This document shows, one piece after another, positions 32,458 to 41,590 of a DNA stretch of 64,000 nucleotides. The DNA comes from Microbacterium sp. MYb66 (GTDB taxonomy: Bacteria > Actinomycetota > Actinomycetes > Actinomycetales > Microbacteriaceae). The translations under genes and the position numbers were made by a program. Position 1 is the stretch's first letter. Every line of letters begins with the position of its first letter. The stretch covers positions 1 through 64,000 of the forward strand of contig NZ_PCOV01000007.1 in the NCBI RefSeq assembly GCF_002979435.1. Direction: 5' to 3'. The notes beneath the pieces are model-generated. The model had not been told where the DNA came from. It saw only the letters and a program-made list of their open reading frames with translations, and did no database searches.

Positions 32458-33528
32458 TCAGTCGGCGGGGGCTTCGCCCGGAGAGCCGATCCTGATCGAG
32501 GCCTTCCCATCGGGCAGGATTGCGATCGTCCCGTTGAGCTGGAACGGCACGTCCTCCGACATCGGCTCGATGGAGCCGTCGAACAGCGATCGGATCTCGA
32601 CCTCGACGTGAGCCACGGCATCCGTCGTCGGGATCTGCCACTGGCCTCCGTCGGGAGCGACCGTCACCTCGGGCTGCGCGGCGATCGACCACTTCGGAGG
32701 CGAGGCGATGCGGTTCGTGACCCGCAGCCCGAACGGACAGGCGGTCGGCTGCAGCACCTCCTGCGTCGTGCACTGGAGGAGGAACTCCTCCACCCGCTCC
32801 TGCACGACGTCGATGAACTCCTCCGTCGGCGTGGTCTGCACGTCGAGCGGGGTGACGGCGAGGGGCGTGTCGGCGAGCACTCCGTGACCGGATGCCGTCG
32901 CGATCGGCGTCTCCACGGTCACCGAGTACAGCCCCGGTGTGAAGACCAGCAGCGGCAGGGGATCGAGCGCGCCGGCATCGGGGCCGTCGGCCGACACCTG
33001 GCGCCGGTCGACCTCGAATCCGTTGAACGCGAAGCGGTCCGCGCCGAGCAGGGTGAGCTCCACCACGGCCAGCGGGCTGGTGGTGAAGCGCCAGTTCGGG
33101 GTGACGCCCGCCCAGCCGTCCTGTTCGATCAGGAAGGTGCTGGTGCCGGGGTGGCCGCTCGCCTCGTAGCTGACGGTGACGGCCGTCTTCCCGTCCACCG
33201 GCTTCTCGGACTCGACCTTCACGTCGGTCAGCGGAGCGAGGGCCGAGCGACGCAGCATCGCCTCGGATGCCGTGGGCGTGATGCCGGCCTTCTCGAGGGT
33301 CTCGCGGTCGATCGCGACGCCCGGGACGCGCAGCGCATCGGCGGCGCGACCGGAGGACAGCAGGTCGAGGTAGCGCACCACGAAAGCCGACGGCCCGTAG
33401 AACTGCTGGTAGAGCGTGGCGCCGCCGGCGCCGAGTGCCGCGACGAGCACCAGGCCGACGACGACGAGCATCGCCAGATCGACCCCCAGGCGCGAACGCC
33501 GGGGCGCGCTCGTACGGGCCCGCTCCAT
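32458..33528 (-). CDS. Single-pass membrane protein with exported domain, function unknown
   Basis: A 356-residue protein: basic N-terminus, one transmembrane helix at about 17-40 (LAMLVVVGLVLVAALGAGGATLY), then a large exported beta-rich region. That region has an NTF2- or SnoaL-like first part (YGPSAFVVRYLDLLSSGRAADAL) and a pair of cysteines (LQCTTQEVLQPTACPF) that could form a disulfide. Actinobacterial genomes carry similar proteins without assigned function. TAGACT at 33535-33540 is exactly six bases before the ATG, so the transcript is probably leaderless. It is divergent from the PIF1-like helicase. Confidence 0.78.
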   Translation of the reverse strand: MERARTSAPRRSRLGVDLAMLVVVGLVLVAALGAGGATLYQQFYGPSAFVVRYLDLLSSGRAADALRVPGVAIDRETLEKAGITPTASEAMLRRSALAPLTDVKVESEKPVDGKTAVTVSYEASGHPGTSTFLIEQDGWAGVTPNWRFTTSPLAVVELTLLGADRFAFNGFEVDRRQVSADGPDAGALDPLPLLVFTPGLYSVTVETPIATASGHGVLADTPLAVTPLDVQTTPTEEFIDVVQERVEEFLLQCTTQEVLQPTACPFGLRVTNRIASPPKWSIAAQPEVTVAPDGGQWQIPTTDAVAHVEVEIRSLFDGSIEPMSEDVPFQLNGTIAILPDGKASIRIGSPGEAPAD

Positions 33529-33604
33529 GGCGTCAGTCTAGGAGGGCGTCCTGGGGGGACGCCGAGCGTCGGCGGCCGCGGGCCGATACCGGGACGTAGC
33601 ATGG

Positions 33605-35029
33605 GTGGCGCCCCGTTTTCCGCCCGCTTCCCCTGTGAGTGCCGTGTCCCTTCCCGCCCTGTCCGAGGAGCAGCAAGAGCTGTTCCGGCTCATCGAGGAC
33701 ACCGGCGAGCACGTGTTCATCACCGGCCGGGCCGGCACCGGGAAGTCGACTCTGCTGCAGCACTTCGCCTGGCACACGAAGAAGCAGATCGCGATCTGCG
33801 CGCCGACCGGGGTCGCGGCGCTCAACGTCGAGGGACAGACGATCCACTCGCTGTTCCGCCTCCCGATCGGACTGATCGGCGACGCCGACATCGACCAGAA
33901 CGATGCGACCCGCCGCATCCTGAACGCCATCGAGACGCTCGTGATCGACGAGATCTCCATGGTGAACGCCGACCTGATGGATGCGATCGACCGCTCGCTG
34001 CGGCAGGCCAGAGGGCGCAGGGGCGAGCCGTTCGGCGGCGTGCAGGTGATCATGTTCGGCGACCCGTACCAGCTCGCCCCCGTCCCGCCGCGCGGCGACG
34101 AGGCCCGCTACGTGCAGGACCACTACCGCTCGTTCTGGTTCTTCGACGCGAAGGTCTGGGCCGGAGGGTCGGGGATCTCGGACCAGGAGGGACTGTTCCA
34201 GGTCGACACGCGTGCGGAGCTGCACGTGCGCGAGCTGGTGCAGATCCACCGACAGTCCGACGACGGGTTCAAGTCGATGCTGAATGCCGTGCGCTACGGC
34301 CGGGTGACGGCCGAGATCGCCGGGGTGCTGAACACGCAGGGTGCGCGCACGCCCCCCGACCCGGAGCCGGGCGAGGTGCCCATGATCACCCTCGCGACCC
34401 GCAACGACATCGTGAACAGCATCAACAGCCGACACCTCGCGGCGCTGCCCGGCAAGGAGCAGACCGCACGGGCCGAGGTCAGCGGCGACTTCGGACGCGG
34501 GGAGGCCTCGCTGCCGGCCGAGTCCGAGCTGAAGCTGAAGGTCGGCGCACAGGTGATGTTCCTGCGCAACGACACCGCGATGTCCGGTGAGCCGCCCCGA
34601 TGGGTCAACGGCACCATCGGCACCGTGACGCGCATCCTCGGAAGCGCGGTGCGCGTCGACATCGACGGCGAGGAGGTCGACGTCGAACCCGCTGTGTGGG
34701 AACGGTTCCGGTACGCGTACGACCAGAACACCAAGAAGCTCTCCCGCGACGTGGTCGCCGAGTTCACGCAGTTCCCGCTGCGGCTGGCCTGGGCGGTCAC
34801 GATCCACAAGTCGCAGGGCAAGACCTACGAGCGCGCGATCATCGACCTCGGCTCCGGGGCTTTCGCCCCCGGACAGACGTATGTGGCGCTGAGCCGGCTG
34901 ACCTCGCTCGAGGGGCTCTATCTCTCGCGGGCGCTGCGACCCCGCGACATCCGGGTGGACGAGGACGTGCGGCGGTTCATGCGCGACGCGTGGCTCGCGG
35001 CATCGACGCCCGAGCTGCCGAAGAGCTGA
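33605..35029 (+). CDS. PIF1/RecD-like superfamily 1 DNA helicase
   Basis: A 474-residue ATP-dependent helicase. Motif I is GRAGTGKSTLL, motif Ia APTGVAALNV, motif II VIDEISM, motif III MFGDPYQLAP, motif IV-like QVDTRAELHVRELVQIHRQ, and the C-terminal UvrD_C_2/SH3 region includes AWAVTIHKSQGKTYERAIIDLG with YVALSRLTSLEGLYL. Stand-alone bacterial PIF1-like helicases act on G-quadruplex or forked DNA. The start is uncertain: GTG 33605 or GTG 33635, the latter beginning just before the helicase domain; no convincing ribosome site precedes either. Confidence 0.9.
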   Translation: MAPRFPPASPVSAVSLPALSEEQQELFRLIEDTGEHVFITGRAGTGKSTLLQHFAWHTKKQIAICAPTGVAALNVEGQTIHSLFRLPIGLIGDADIDQNDATRRILNAIETLVIDEISMVNADLMDAIDRSLRQARGRRGEPFGGVQVIMFGDPYQLAPVPPRGDEARYVQDHYRSFWFFDAKVWAGGSGISDQEGLFQVDTRAELHVRELVQIHRQSDDGFKSMLNAVRYGRVTAEIAGVLNTQGARTPPDPEPGEVPMITLATRNDIVNSINSRHLAALPGKEQTARAEVSGDFGRGEASLPAESELKLKVGAQVMFLRNDTAMSGEPPRWVNGTIGTVTRILGSAVRVDIDGEEVDVEPAVWERFRYAYDQNTKKLSRDVVAEFTQFPLRLAWAVTIHKSQGKTYERAIIDLGSGAFAPGQTYVALSRLTSLEGLYLSRALRPRDIRVDEDVRRFMRDAWLAASTPELPKS

Positions 35030-35043
35030 ACCCGGGCTCAGAT

Positions 35044-35691
35044 TCAGGCGGCGGCGCGGGCCCGGTCGAGGTCTTCGAAGAGCTCCGTGTTGAAGCGGTA
35101 CGCGAGCAGCACCTCGTCGATCACGCGCTCGCGCTCCGCCTCGTCCCAGGGAGCGGAGTCGAGCTGCTCGCGGTAGACGTCTTTGAATGCTGCCGGGTCG
35201 GCGATGTCGTCGAACAGGTAGAACCCGATGCCGTTGGTCTCGAAGCCGAAGCGGCGCGCCATCACCCGACCGATGAAGATGCCGCCGGAGAGGTCGCCGA
35301 GATAGCGCGTGTAGTGGTGTGCGACGAAGCCGCCGGCCCACGTCGCGCCGACCTGGCGGATGCGCTCGACGTAGCGCTGCGTCGTGGGCAGCGCCGTGAT
35401 CTGCTCGCGCCAGTCCGCCCCGAGCAGGAACTCGAGGTCGGCCTCGAGCGCGGGGAGACGGGTCAGCTTGTCGCTGATGAACACCGCCGCCACCGGGTCC
35501 TTCCGCATCCGCTCGCCGGCGCTCTCGAGAGCGTCGTAGATGAAGTAGTGCTGCGCGACCAGGGAGATGTAGTCCTCGCGAGAGCCCTCACCCTTCAGGA
35601 GGTCGGACATGAATCCGGCGGTCTCACTGCGGGAGTGCGATCCGGACGAGCGCTCGCGCAGGGCGGCGGAGAAGGAGAGGATCTCGGGCAT
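35044..35691 (-). CDS. hmuO: Heme oxygenase
   Basis: Degrades heme to biliverdin, CO and Fe2+, releasing iron. The 215-residue protein has the proximal heme ligand His19 (SGSHS) and the distal-helix GDLSGG motif (RYLGDLSGGIFIG), as in Corynebacterium HmuO. It has a DtxR/IdeR-type iron box overlapping a TACACT -10 that lies exactly six bases before the ATG. Expression should therefore rise under iron limitation from a leaderless message. A DUF2470 gene, a family linked to heme-iron use, lies immediately upstream on the same strand. Confidence 0.94.
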   Translation of the reverse strand: MPEILSFSAALRERSSGSHSRSETAGFMSDLLKGEGSREDYISLVAQHYFIYDALESAGERMRKDPVAAVFISDKLTRLPALEADLEFLLGADWREQITALPTTQRYVERIRQVGATWAGGFVAHHYTRYLGDLSGGIFIGRVMARRFGFETNGIGFYLFDDIADPAAFKDVYREQLDSAPWDEAERERVIDEVLLAYRFNTELFEDLDRARAAA

Positions 35692-35697
35692 GGAGCC

Positions 35698-35716
35698 AGT
35701 GTAAGGCTTACCTAAC
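35698..35716 (-). promoter_or_regulatory. DtxR/IdeR-type iron box of the heme oxygenase gene
   Basis: On the minus strand GTTAGGTAAGCCTTACACT contains the perfect inverted core GTAAG-C-CTTAC and matches the left half of the canonical iron box well. Its last six bases, TACACT, are also the -10 element, so repressor binding would block the promoter directly. Confidence 0.82.
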
Positions 35717-35737
35717 CCTGGGCGAAAGTCGGAGTCC

Positions 35738-36058
35738 TCAGGCGTGCGGGCGGGGCTCGACGCCGAGACGGGCGCACGCGGCGTCGTACAGCGCCACGAC
35801 CTCGCGGCGCACGGACGGCCGGTCGGCGATCGGGCCGCCGGGCCAGGGGACGCGCAACTCGGAGACGGCGCCGTCGCGCGTGATCTCCCACACTCCCGCC
35901 TCTCCGTCGAAGCCGGTCATCACGGAGTCCGAGATCTCGGAACCGGACGGCTCGGCGAAGGCTCGGGCGATGAGGATGTTGTCGTCGGTGTGGTCGCCGT
36001 TCATGTGGCGGAGGACCGCGGTGATCACGTCGGCATCGAAGGTGTGGGGCACGCCCAC
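35738..36058 (-). CDS. DUF2470-domain protein
   Basis: A 106-residue protein with the DUF2470 signature (VITAVLRHMNGDHTDDNILIARAF, then MTGFDGEAGVWEI). The domain occurs at the end of HugZ-type heme-utilisation proteins and in plant heme-oxygenase-binding proteins, so a link to heme binding is inferred. It precedes the heme oxygenase gene, whose iron box starts 22 bases before this gene's stop on the + axis. Start at GTG 36058 or GTG 36052; the second has a TAAGGT element seven bases upstream. Confidence 0.85.
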   Translation of the reverse strand: MGVPHTFDADVITAVLRHMNGDHTDDNILIARAFAEPSGSEISDSVMTGFDGEAGVWEITRDGAVSELRVPWPGGPIADRPSVRREVVALYDAACARLGVEPRPHA

Positions 36059-36148
36059 AACCTTACGCGCGGGTCGGAACGCGGCACGGGGCCGACTTTC
36101 AGCATCCGCGCTCTAGACTCGGGAGACACGTCTTCGGGGGTTCCTTCC

Positions 36149-37432
36149 ATGCAGCTTCTCTCGTCGCGCCGGTGGCGCGCCGCAACGGCCACGGCGGCCG
36201 TGCTCGCTCTCGTCCTCACCGGATGCTCATCTGAAGACTCCTTCACGTACACGCCACCGGCCCAGGTCGACGGCGCTCTGCCCGATGACACGGTCGCGGC
36301 GATGCAGGACGCGGTCGACAACGCGCTCACCGCCTCCGGCGCATCCGGTGCGATCGTCGGCGTCTGGGTGCCGTGGAGCGGCAGCTGGGTCACCGCGTCC
36401 GGGACCCAGAACCGGGAAGGCGGCGAGCTGAGCACCGAGATGTCGTTCCGCATCGCGGACGTGACCCGGCTGATGACCTGCGATGTGCTCTACGCCCTCG
36501 CCGACGAGGGAACGGTCGAGCTCGACGCGAACGTCGCCGACTACGTCTCGGGCGTCGCGGACATGCGCGAGCAGGGCGTCACGCTCCTCGACCTGTGCAA
36601 CGGCACCAGCGGCGCGGGATCCTCCGAGGCGACCGTCAAGTCGGCCTGGCTGAACACGCCGGAACGCGTCTGGGCCCCGCTGGAGCTCGCCGGCTACGGC
36701 CTCGCGCGCCCTCGCCTGGCGCCGGCGACGACCTACCGCGACTCGGACGCGGGCTATCTCCTGCTCGGCCTCGCGCTCGAGCGGGCCTCGGGGATGTCGG
36801 CATCCGAACTGATCGCGGAGTACGTCACGAAGCCGCTCGACCTCGCGGGCACCTCGCTTCCCGGTTCGGCGCCCGCGGTGCCGGGACCCGGACCGGCGAT
36901 GGAGGGCCATTTCCTCAACGCGGTCGAGGGCGGCTACGACTGCACGGCGCCCGTCGACATCACGAAGATGTCGGCGAGCTCGGGCTTCACCGATTCCGGT
37001 GCGGTGTCGACCATCACCGACCTCGGTCGGTACGTGCAGGCCGAGGCGGCGCAGAAGCTCCGCACGAAGGAGAAGCCGGATCGCTTCGGCGCTCCGCTCC
37101 CGGCCGCCGAGGGCGCCGCGTCGTGGTACCAGGCGACGGGCGGCGGGTATCTCGTCGGCTCGATGATCGGTCAGCAGGGGTGGACCCCCGGCTACGCCAC
37201 GGCGGCGTACTCCGACCCGACGACCGGGTTCACGGTCGCCGTCGTGCTGAACGATTCCACCGCGGGGGCCCTGTTCGCCCAGCAGCTCTCCTGGGAACTC
37301 GCGGCCATCGCGTCGAAGGCTCCGGCCGCGGCCGGGCAGACGGCGCCGGAGTTCGGTCTGCCGTTCACGGCCGAGCAGTACCACCAGGCGACCACCGACG
37401 CCGCGCTCGTCTGCGTGCCGCCGGCCGAGTGA
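36149..37432 (+). CDS. Beta-lactamase/DD-peptidase-fold lipoprotein with degenerate active site
   Basis: A 427-residue exported lipoprotein (LVLTGCSS, lipidated Cys26) with the class C beta-lactamase-related fold. The three catalytic motifs are altered. SxxK is DVTR (Asp104-Arg107, within FRIADVTRLMTCDVLYAL). YxN is YRD (Tyr196-Asp198, within TTYRDSDAGYLLLGLALE). The expected HxG/KTG region is GWTPGYATAAY. Hydrolysis by the usual serine mechanism therefore seems impossible, although the fold-specific segments are well kept. A binding or regulatory role in the cell wall is a reasonable guess. A TAGACT -10-like element lies at 36114-36119 with a leader of about 25 bases. Confidence 0.85.
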   Translation: MQLLSSRRWRAATATAAVLALVLTGCSSEDSFTYTPPAQVDGALPDDTVAAMQDAVDNALTASGASGAIVGVWVPWSGSWVTASGTQNREGGELSTEMSFRIADVTRLMTCDVLYALADEGTVELDANVADYVSGVADMREQGVTLLDLCNGTSGAGSSEATVKSAWLNTPERVWAPLELAGYGLARPRLAPATTYRDSDAGYLLLGLALERASGMSASELIAEYVTKPLDLAGTSLPGSAPAVPGPGPAMEGHFLNAVEGGYDCTAPVDITKMSASSGFTDSGAVSTITDLGRYVQAEAAQKLRTKEKPDRFGAPLPAAEGAASWYQATGGGYLVGSMIGQQGWTPGYATAAYSDPTTGFTVAVVLNDSTAGALFAQQLSWELAAIASKAPAAAGQTAPEFGLPFTAEQYHQATTDAALVCVPPAE

Positions 37433-37467
37433 CCCCGGCCTGACCGGCCGCGCGCGAGGAGGCGACG

Positions 37468-38484
37468 ATGGCGATCATCGACAACGCGATCTACGTCGAC
37501 GGCGTCCGCACCGAGAATCCGCAGAGTCTCAGCGAGACGTTCGAGCGCATGCGGGAACGCGGCGGCATGAGCTGGATCGGTCTCTACCGGCCGAGCGAAG
37601 AGGAGATCCGCGAGGTCGCGGACGAGTTCGGCATCCATGCCCTCGTCGTCGAGGATGCGCTCTCGGGGCACCAGCGCTCCAAGCTGGAGCGGTACGGCGA
37701 CGTGCTGTTCATGGTGCTGCGTCCGGCCCGCTACCTCGATGCCGTCGAGGAGGTCGAGTTCGGTGAGGTGCACGTGCTCGTCGGACCGGACTTCGTCGTG
37801 ACGATCCGTCATGCCGAGTCTCCCGATCTCGCCCGCGTCCGGCGCCGGCTGGAGAACGACCCGGCCCTTCTCGCCCACGGCCCCGAAGCGGTGCTGTACG
37901 CGATCCTCGACGAGGTCGTCGACGAGTACGCGCCGGTCCTGGCCGGACTCGAGAACGACATCGACGAGATCGAGAGCCAGCTGTTCGAGGAGGACACGGA
38001 CGCCACTCAGCGCATCTACGACCTGGGCAGGGAGGTCATCGACTTCCAGCGGGCGACGCAGCCGCTCTCGGGGATGCTGGAGGCGCTGCTGCGCGGATCG
38101 GACAAGTACCGCGTCAGCGATGAGCTGCAGCGCTACCTGCGGGATGTGCTCGACCACACGCTGCGCGTCACCGACCGGGCGACGACCTTCCGCACCGTGC
38201 TCGACAACGCCCTCACGGTCGAGTCGACCATCGTGGCCCGGCGGCAGAACGAGGAGATGCGGCGGATGACGGAGCTCAGCATCCGCCAGAACGACGAGGT
38301 GAAGAAGATCTCCGGGTGGGCGGCGATCCTGTTCGCGCCCACGCTCGTCGGCACGATCTACGGCATGAACTTCGACCACATGCCCGAGCTGCACTGGCTG
38401 CTCGGCTACCCGATGGCCCTCGGCCTGATGGTGGCCCTGGGTTTCGGTCTGTACGCGGTGTTCAAGCGCAAGGGCTGGCTCTGA
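37468..38484 (+). CDS. corA: CorA-family magnesium/cobalt transporter
   Basis: A 338-residue divalent-cation channel. The N-terminal 240 residues form the cytosolic funnel with a long helix (DEIESQLFEEDTDATQRIYDLGREVIDFQR). Two C-terminal helices follow, with the signature YGMNFDHMPELHW at the first helix end (Gly299-Asn301), and the basic KRKGWL tail. It lies just before the sugar locus but is not evidently part of it. Confidence 0.93.
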   Translation: MAIIDNAIYVDGVRTENPQSLSETFERMRERGGMSWIGLYRPSEEEIREVADEFGIHALVVEDALSGHQRSKLERYGDVLFMVLRPARYLDAVEEVEFGEVHVLVGPDFVVTIRHAESPDLARVRRRLENDPALLAHGPEAVLYAILDEVVDEYAPVLAGLENDIDEIESQLFEEDTDATQRIYDLGREVIDFQRATQPLSGMLEALLRGSDKYRVSDELQRYLRDVLDHTLRVTDRATTFRTVLDNALTVESTIVARRQNEEMRRMTELSIRQNDEVKKISGWAAILFAPTLVGTIYGMNFDHMPELHWLLGYPMALGLMVALGFGLYAVFKRKGWL

Positions 38485-38529
38485 CGCCGACCGCACGGCG
38501 CATCATGCCGCGCATGGGATGATCGCAAC

Positions 38530-39840
38530 ATGGAACTCGTGGCGGGAATCGATTCCTCGACCCAGTCCTGCAAGGTCGTCATCGCGGATGCCGTCTCCGG
38601 TCTGGTGGTCCGGGAAGGACGGGCGGCGCACCCGCCGGGTACCGAGGTCGACCCGGAGGAGTGGTGGCGGGCGCTGCAGGCCGCGATCGCCGCGGCCGGC
38701 GGTCTCGACGATGTGCGCGCCTGGGCGCTGAGCGGCCAGCAGCACGGGATGGTGGCCCTGGACGCTGCGGGCAGAGTCGTGCGCCCGGCACTCCTGTGGA
38801 ACGACATGCGCTCCGCGGACGCCGCGTCGGCCCTGATCGCGCAGTACGGAGCGACCGCACTCGCCGAGCGCACCGGCCTCGTGCCGGTGCCCTCGTTCAC
38901 CCTCACGAAGGTGCGCTGGCTGCGCGAGCACGAACCGGAGCACGCCCGCCGCGTCGGCGCCGTCGCGCTCCCGCACGACTGGCTGACGTGGCGTCTTCGA
39001 GGGTTCGGTCCCGATGATCGCCTCGGTCCCGATCTCGACGAGCTCGTCACCGATCGCTCGGAGGCCTCGGGCACGGGGTATTGGACGGATGCCGGCTATG
39101 ACCGGGAGCTCTTCGGCGAGGCGCTGGGGCGCGATGCGATGCTGCCGCGAGTCCTCGCGCACGACGCCGCGGTCCGCGACGCGGACGGCCGCTCCGTCGG
39201 ACCCGGATCCGGAGACAACGCCGGTGCCGCGCTGGGACTGGGCGCGCAGGTGGGCGATGTGGTGGTGTCGATCGGCACCAGCGGAACCGTCTTCGCGACG
39301 AGCGCGCACCGCACGATCGACCCGTCCGGCACGGTCGCCGGATTCGCGGACGCGGCCGGCGGGCACCTGCCGCTCGTCGCCACCCTCAGCGCCGCCCGCG
39401 TGCTCGACACGCTCGCGACGCTGCTCGCGGTGGATCACGAGGAGCTGAGCCGGCTCGCGCTGGCCGCGGCCCCCGGTGCGGGCGGGCTCGTGCTCGAGCC
39501 GTATCTCGAAGGAGAGCGGACGCCGAACCTGCCGGACGCGACCGGGACCCTGTTCGGCATGACCCTGGCTTCGACCACGCGCGAGAACCTCGCCCGGTCG
39601 GCCTTCGAAGGGGTGCTCGGCGGCCTGCTGTACGGCCTCAATGCGATCCGCGATCTCGGTGTGCCGACCGAGCGCGGGATCCTCATCGGCGGCGGCGCCC
39701 GTTCCGCCGCGGTGCGCGCGATGGCGCCCGAGATCCTCGACATCCCGATGACCGCGCCTCCCGCCGGCGAGTTCGTCGCGTGGGGCATGGCGCGGCAGGC
39801 GGCGCGGACGCTCGGCCTGGAGCTGCCGCCCGCGGCCTAG
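38530..39840 (+). CDS. FGGY-family sugar kinase (xylulokinase-like), copy 1
   Basis: A 436-residue ATP-dependent kinase of carbohydrates. The two FGGY phosphate loops are [15 protein letters not shown] at the start and [10 protein letters not shown] (about residue 250). The [10 protein letters not shown] and LLWNDMRS segments match D-xylulose kinases, and the catalytic Asp is in the [15 protein letters not shown] region. It is shorter than E. coli XylB (484). GATGAT, a -10-like element, lies six bases upstream of the ATG. A second FGGY kinase with a different sequence occurs 3.7 kb downstream; the two probably act on different ketoses or polyols. Confidence 0.88.
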   Translation: MELVAGIDSSTQSCKVVIADAVSGLVVREGRAAHPPGTEVDPEEWWRALQAAIAAAGGLDDVRAWALSGQQHGMVALDAAGRVVRPALLWNDMRSADAASALIAQYGATALAERTGLVPVPSFTLTKVRWLREHEPEHARRVGAVALPHDWLTWRLRGFGPDDRLGPDLDELVTDRSEASGTGYWTDAGYDRELFGEALGRDAMLPRVLAHDAAVRDADGRSVGPGSGDNAGAALGLGAQVGDVVVSIGTSGTVFATSAHRTIDPSGTVAGFADAAGGHLPLVATLSAARVLDTLATLLAVDHEELSRLALAAAPGAGGLVLEPYLEGERTPNLPDATGTLFGMTLASTTRENLARSAFEGVLGGLLYGLNAIRDLGVPTERGILIGGGARSAAVRAMAPEILDIPMTAPPAGEFVAWGMARQAARTLGLELPPAA

Positions 39841-39870
39841 CTCGGACCGACGGCCCGAGCGGGAGCTCGG

Positions 39871-40500
39871 TCAGGCCGGAGCGGCCGACCCTCGGGGGTC
39901 GAGCAGATCCGCCCAGGCGCCCTCGCGGTCGAACACGAGGTCGGTGCCGACGACCGCCCAGTCCGCCCCCGCGGAGGCGAGCGCTTCGGCATGGATGCGC
40001 CGCACGCCGCCGTCGACTCCGAGCCGTCGCTCGGGCGAGGCCGTGCGCAGGGCCGTGAGCTTGTCCAGCACGGCGGTGTCGAAGGTGCTCCCCGCTTGAC
40101 CGGGCACGATCGACATGCACAGCACCGCGATGTCGGAGGGCACGCTGTCGGCGGGCGTCTGCGGAGAGACCGCGAGGCCGGGAACGGCGCCTCGCCGTTC
40201 GATGCGGTCGAGCGCCGCCTGCCAGTCGTCGCTCTCGATGTGGACGATCACGAGGTCGCAGAAGGCGGTCCAGGCATCCACCTCGCCCGCGGTCCGATGG
40301 GCCATCAGATGCGCTTCGGCCGTGAGGCCGGTCGCGGCGGCGAGTTCGGCCGCCGACTCCGGGGAGAACCCGCCGGCCGCGGCGAAGCTGCCGTCGGTCG
40401 TGTCCCAATGCAGGCGCGCGAGTCCGGCGTCGCGCAGCCGCAGCGAGGTGTCCAGGCGGTCGTCGACGGGCACCGACCAGAGGGATCCGGCGATCTGCAT
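39871..40500 (-). CDS. Ribulose-phosphate 3-epimerase-like protein
   Basis: A 209-residue TIM-barrel protein of the RPE family, divergent in sequence. The four metal-site residues are kept: His31 and Asp33 (LHWDTTDG), His64 (EAHLMAH) and Asp163 (LGVDGGV). The phosphate loop reads SIVPGQAGS in place of the usual VNPGFGGQ. The metal centre argues for an active 3-epimerase, perhaps on a hexulose 6-phosphate (allulose-type) rather than on ribulose 5-phosphate. It follows the SorC regulator with a TGATG overlap, so regulator and enzyme share a transcript. Confidence 0.82.
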   Translation of the reverse strand: MQIAGSLWSVPVDDRLDTSLRLRDAGLARLHWDTTDGSFAAAGGFSPESAAELAAATGLTAEAHLMAHRTAGEVDAWTAFCDLVIVHIESDDWQAALDRIERRGAVPGLAVSPQTPADSVPSDIAVLCMSIVPGQAGSTFDTAVLDKLTALRTASPERRLGVDGGVRRIHAEALASAGADWAVVGTDLVFDREGAWADLLDPRGSAAPA

Positions 40501-41480
40501 CAGCGGTCCTCCGCGAGCACGGCCTCGGCGAGGGTGTGGTCGGTGAACAGCTCGGTGATGAGGCCGACCCGGGAGACCGTGCGGATCGCATCGGCCTTGG
40601 CCGCTCCGCCGGCGACGGCGACCACGCGGGGCACCTTCTGCAGCTGCTCGTACGAGATGTTGACGCAGCGGTCCTGGAAGTCCGCATCGACCGGGGTGCC
40701 GTCGCTCCGGATCAGGATGCCGGCGATGTCGGCGACGCAGCCCTTGCTCAGAGCGTTCGCGAGGTCGTCGATCGGCAGCACGTCGCGCACCTGGGATACG
40801 GGCGGGTTCCAGGCGCCGACCGAGAGCAGTGCCGTCGTGACCGCGGGGAACAGGTCCATGGCCGAGCGGATGTCGGGGTGCCGGCGCAGGCTCTTCGCCG
40901 TCTCGAGGTCGTCGACGATCAGCGGGGAGAAGATCGGATAGACGTCGCCGCCCGAGCGGTGCGACGTCTGACGCACGACCTCGATGGGCGAGGATGCCAG
41001 GTCGCCGGCGACGACGCCGGTGAGCTGCACGATCGAGAGTCGCGGGAGATGGTCGAACTGGCTGACCGTCGCGGTCAGGGTGCGGCCCCAGGTGACGCCG
41101 AGGACCTCGTCCTCGTGCAGGCTCTCGCTGAGCGCCCGTGCCGCGGCGCCGCCGATCTGCCGACGTACGGTGTCGTCGTCGCCGTGCGAGCGCACCACGA
41201 GGCAGTGCTCCAGGCCGAGCTTGTCCTGCAGCCGCTGACTGAGCTCCACATCCGGCAGGCCCCAGTCGTGGATCTCGATGGTGACCACGCCCTCTTCCCT
41301 GGCGCGGGTGAGCAGGCGCGCCACCTTGAAGCGGGAGATGCCCAGAGCGTCGGAGATGTCCACACGTGAGCGGTCTTCGAGGTAGTGGGCGCGGGCGACG
41401 GCCGCCATGAGGGCTCGATCGTGGTCCATGCCGGTCGAGACCTCGCTCATTTGAGCGTTGAAATCACGAAACTGTGACAT
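40500..41480 (-). CDS. SorC/DeoR-type sugar-binding transcriptional regulator
   Basis: A 326-residue regulator: N-terminal HTH (about 20-60, YLEDRSRVDISDALGISRFKVARLL) and a C-terminal sugar-phosphate-binding domain (GVTWGRTLTATV, GGDVYPIFSP, VAVAGGAAKADAIRTV). SorC proteins respond to phosphorylated sugars made by the pathways they control. The start is uncertain between 41480 and 41450. It is divergent from the SIS-isomerase operon and co-transcribed with the RPE-like gene, so it is the likely regulator of both sides. Candidate sites are described at 41450-41528. Confidence 0.9.
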   Translation of the reverse strand: MSQFRDFNAQMSEVSTGMDHDRALMAAVARAHYLEDRSRVDISDALGISRFKVARLLTRAREEGVVTIEIHDWGLPDVELSQRLQDKLGLEHCLVVRSHGDDDTVRRQIGGAAARALSESLHEDEVLGVTWGRTLTATVSQFDHLPRLSIVQLTGVVAGDLASSPIEVVRQTSHRSGGDVYPIFSPLIVDDLETAKSLRRHPDIRSAMDLFPAVTTALLSVGAWNPPVSQVRDVLPIDDLANALSKGCVADIAGILIRSDGTPVDADFQDRCVNISYEQLQKVPRVVAVAGGAAKADAIRTVSRVGLITELFTDHTLAEAVLAEDR

Positions 41481-41528
41481 ATGTGACGGTTGCCTTTCCT
41501 TCGGCACGGGACACTTCCTATGCTCAAA
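41450..41528. promoter_or_regulatory. Candidate SorC-type half-sites between divergent operons
   Basis: TTTGAGC (41450-41456) and its complement GCTCAAA (41522-41528) face each other across about 70 bases, with an ACATATGT palindrome at 41477-41484 inside a GTGAC-ATATGTGAC context. They lie in the divergent regulator/isomerase region, where paired operators and looping would be reasonable. Confidence 0.4.
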
Positions 41529-41590
41529 CGTACATCCAAGCATCACAGATGAGCGCGACTGATTCCATCGTGCGATTGAAGGAGCAAGTG

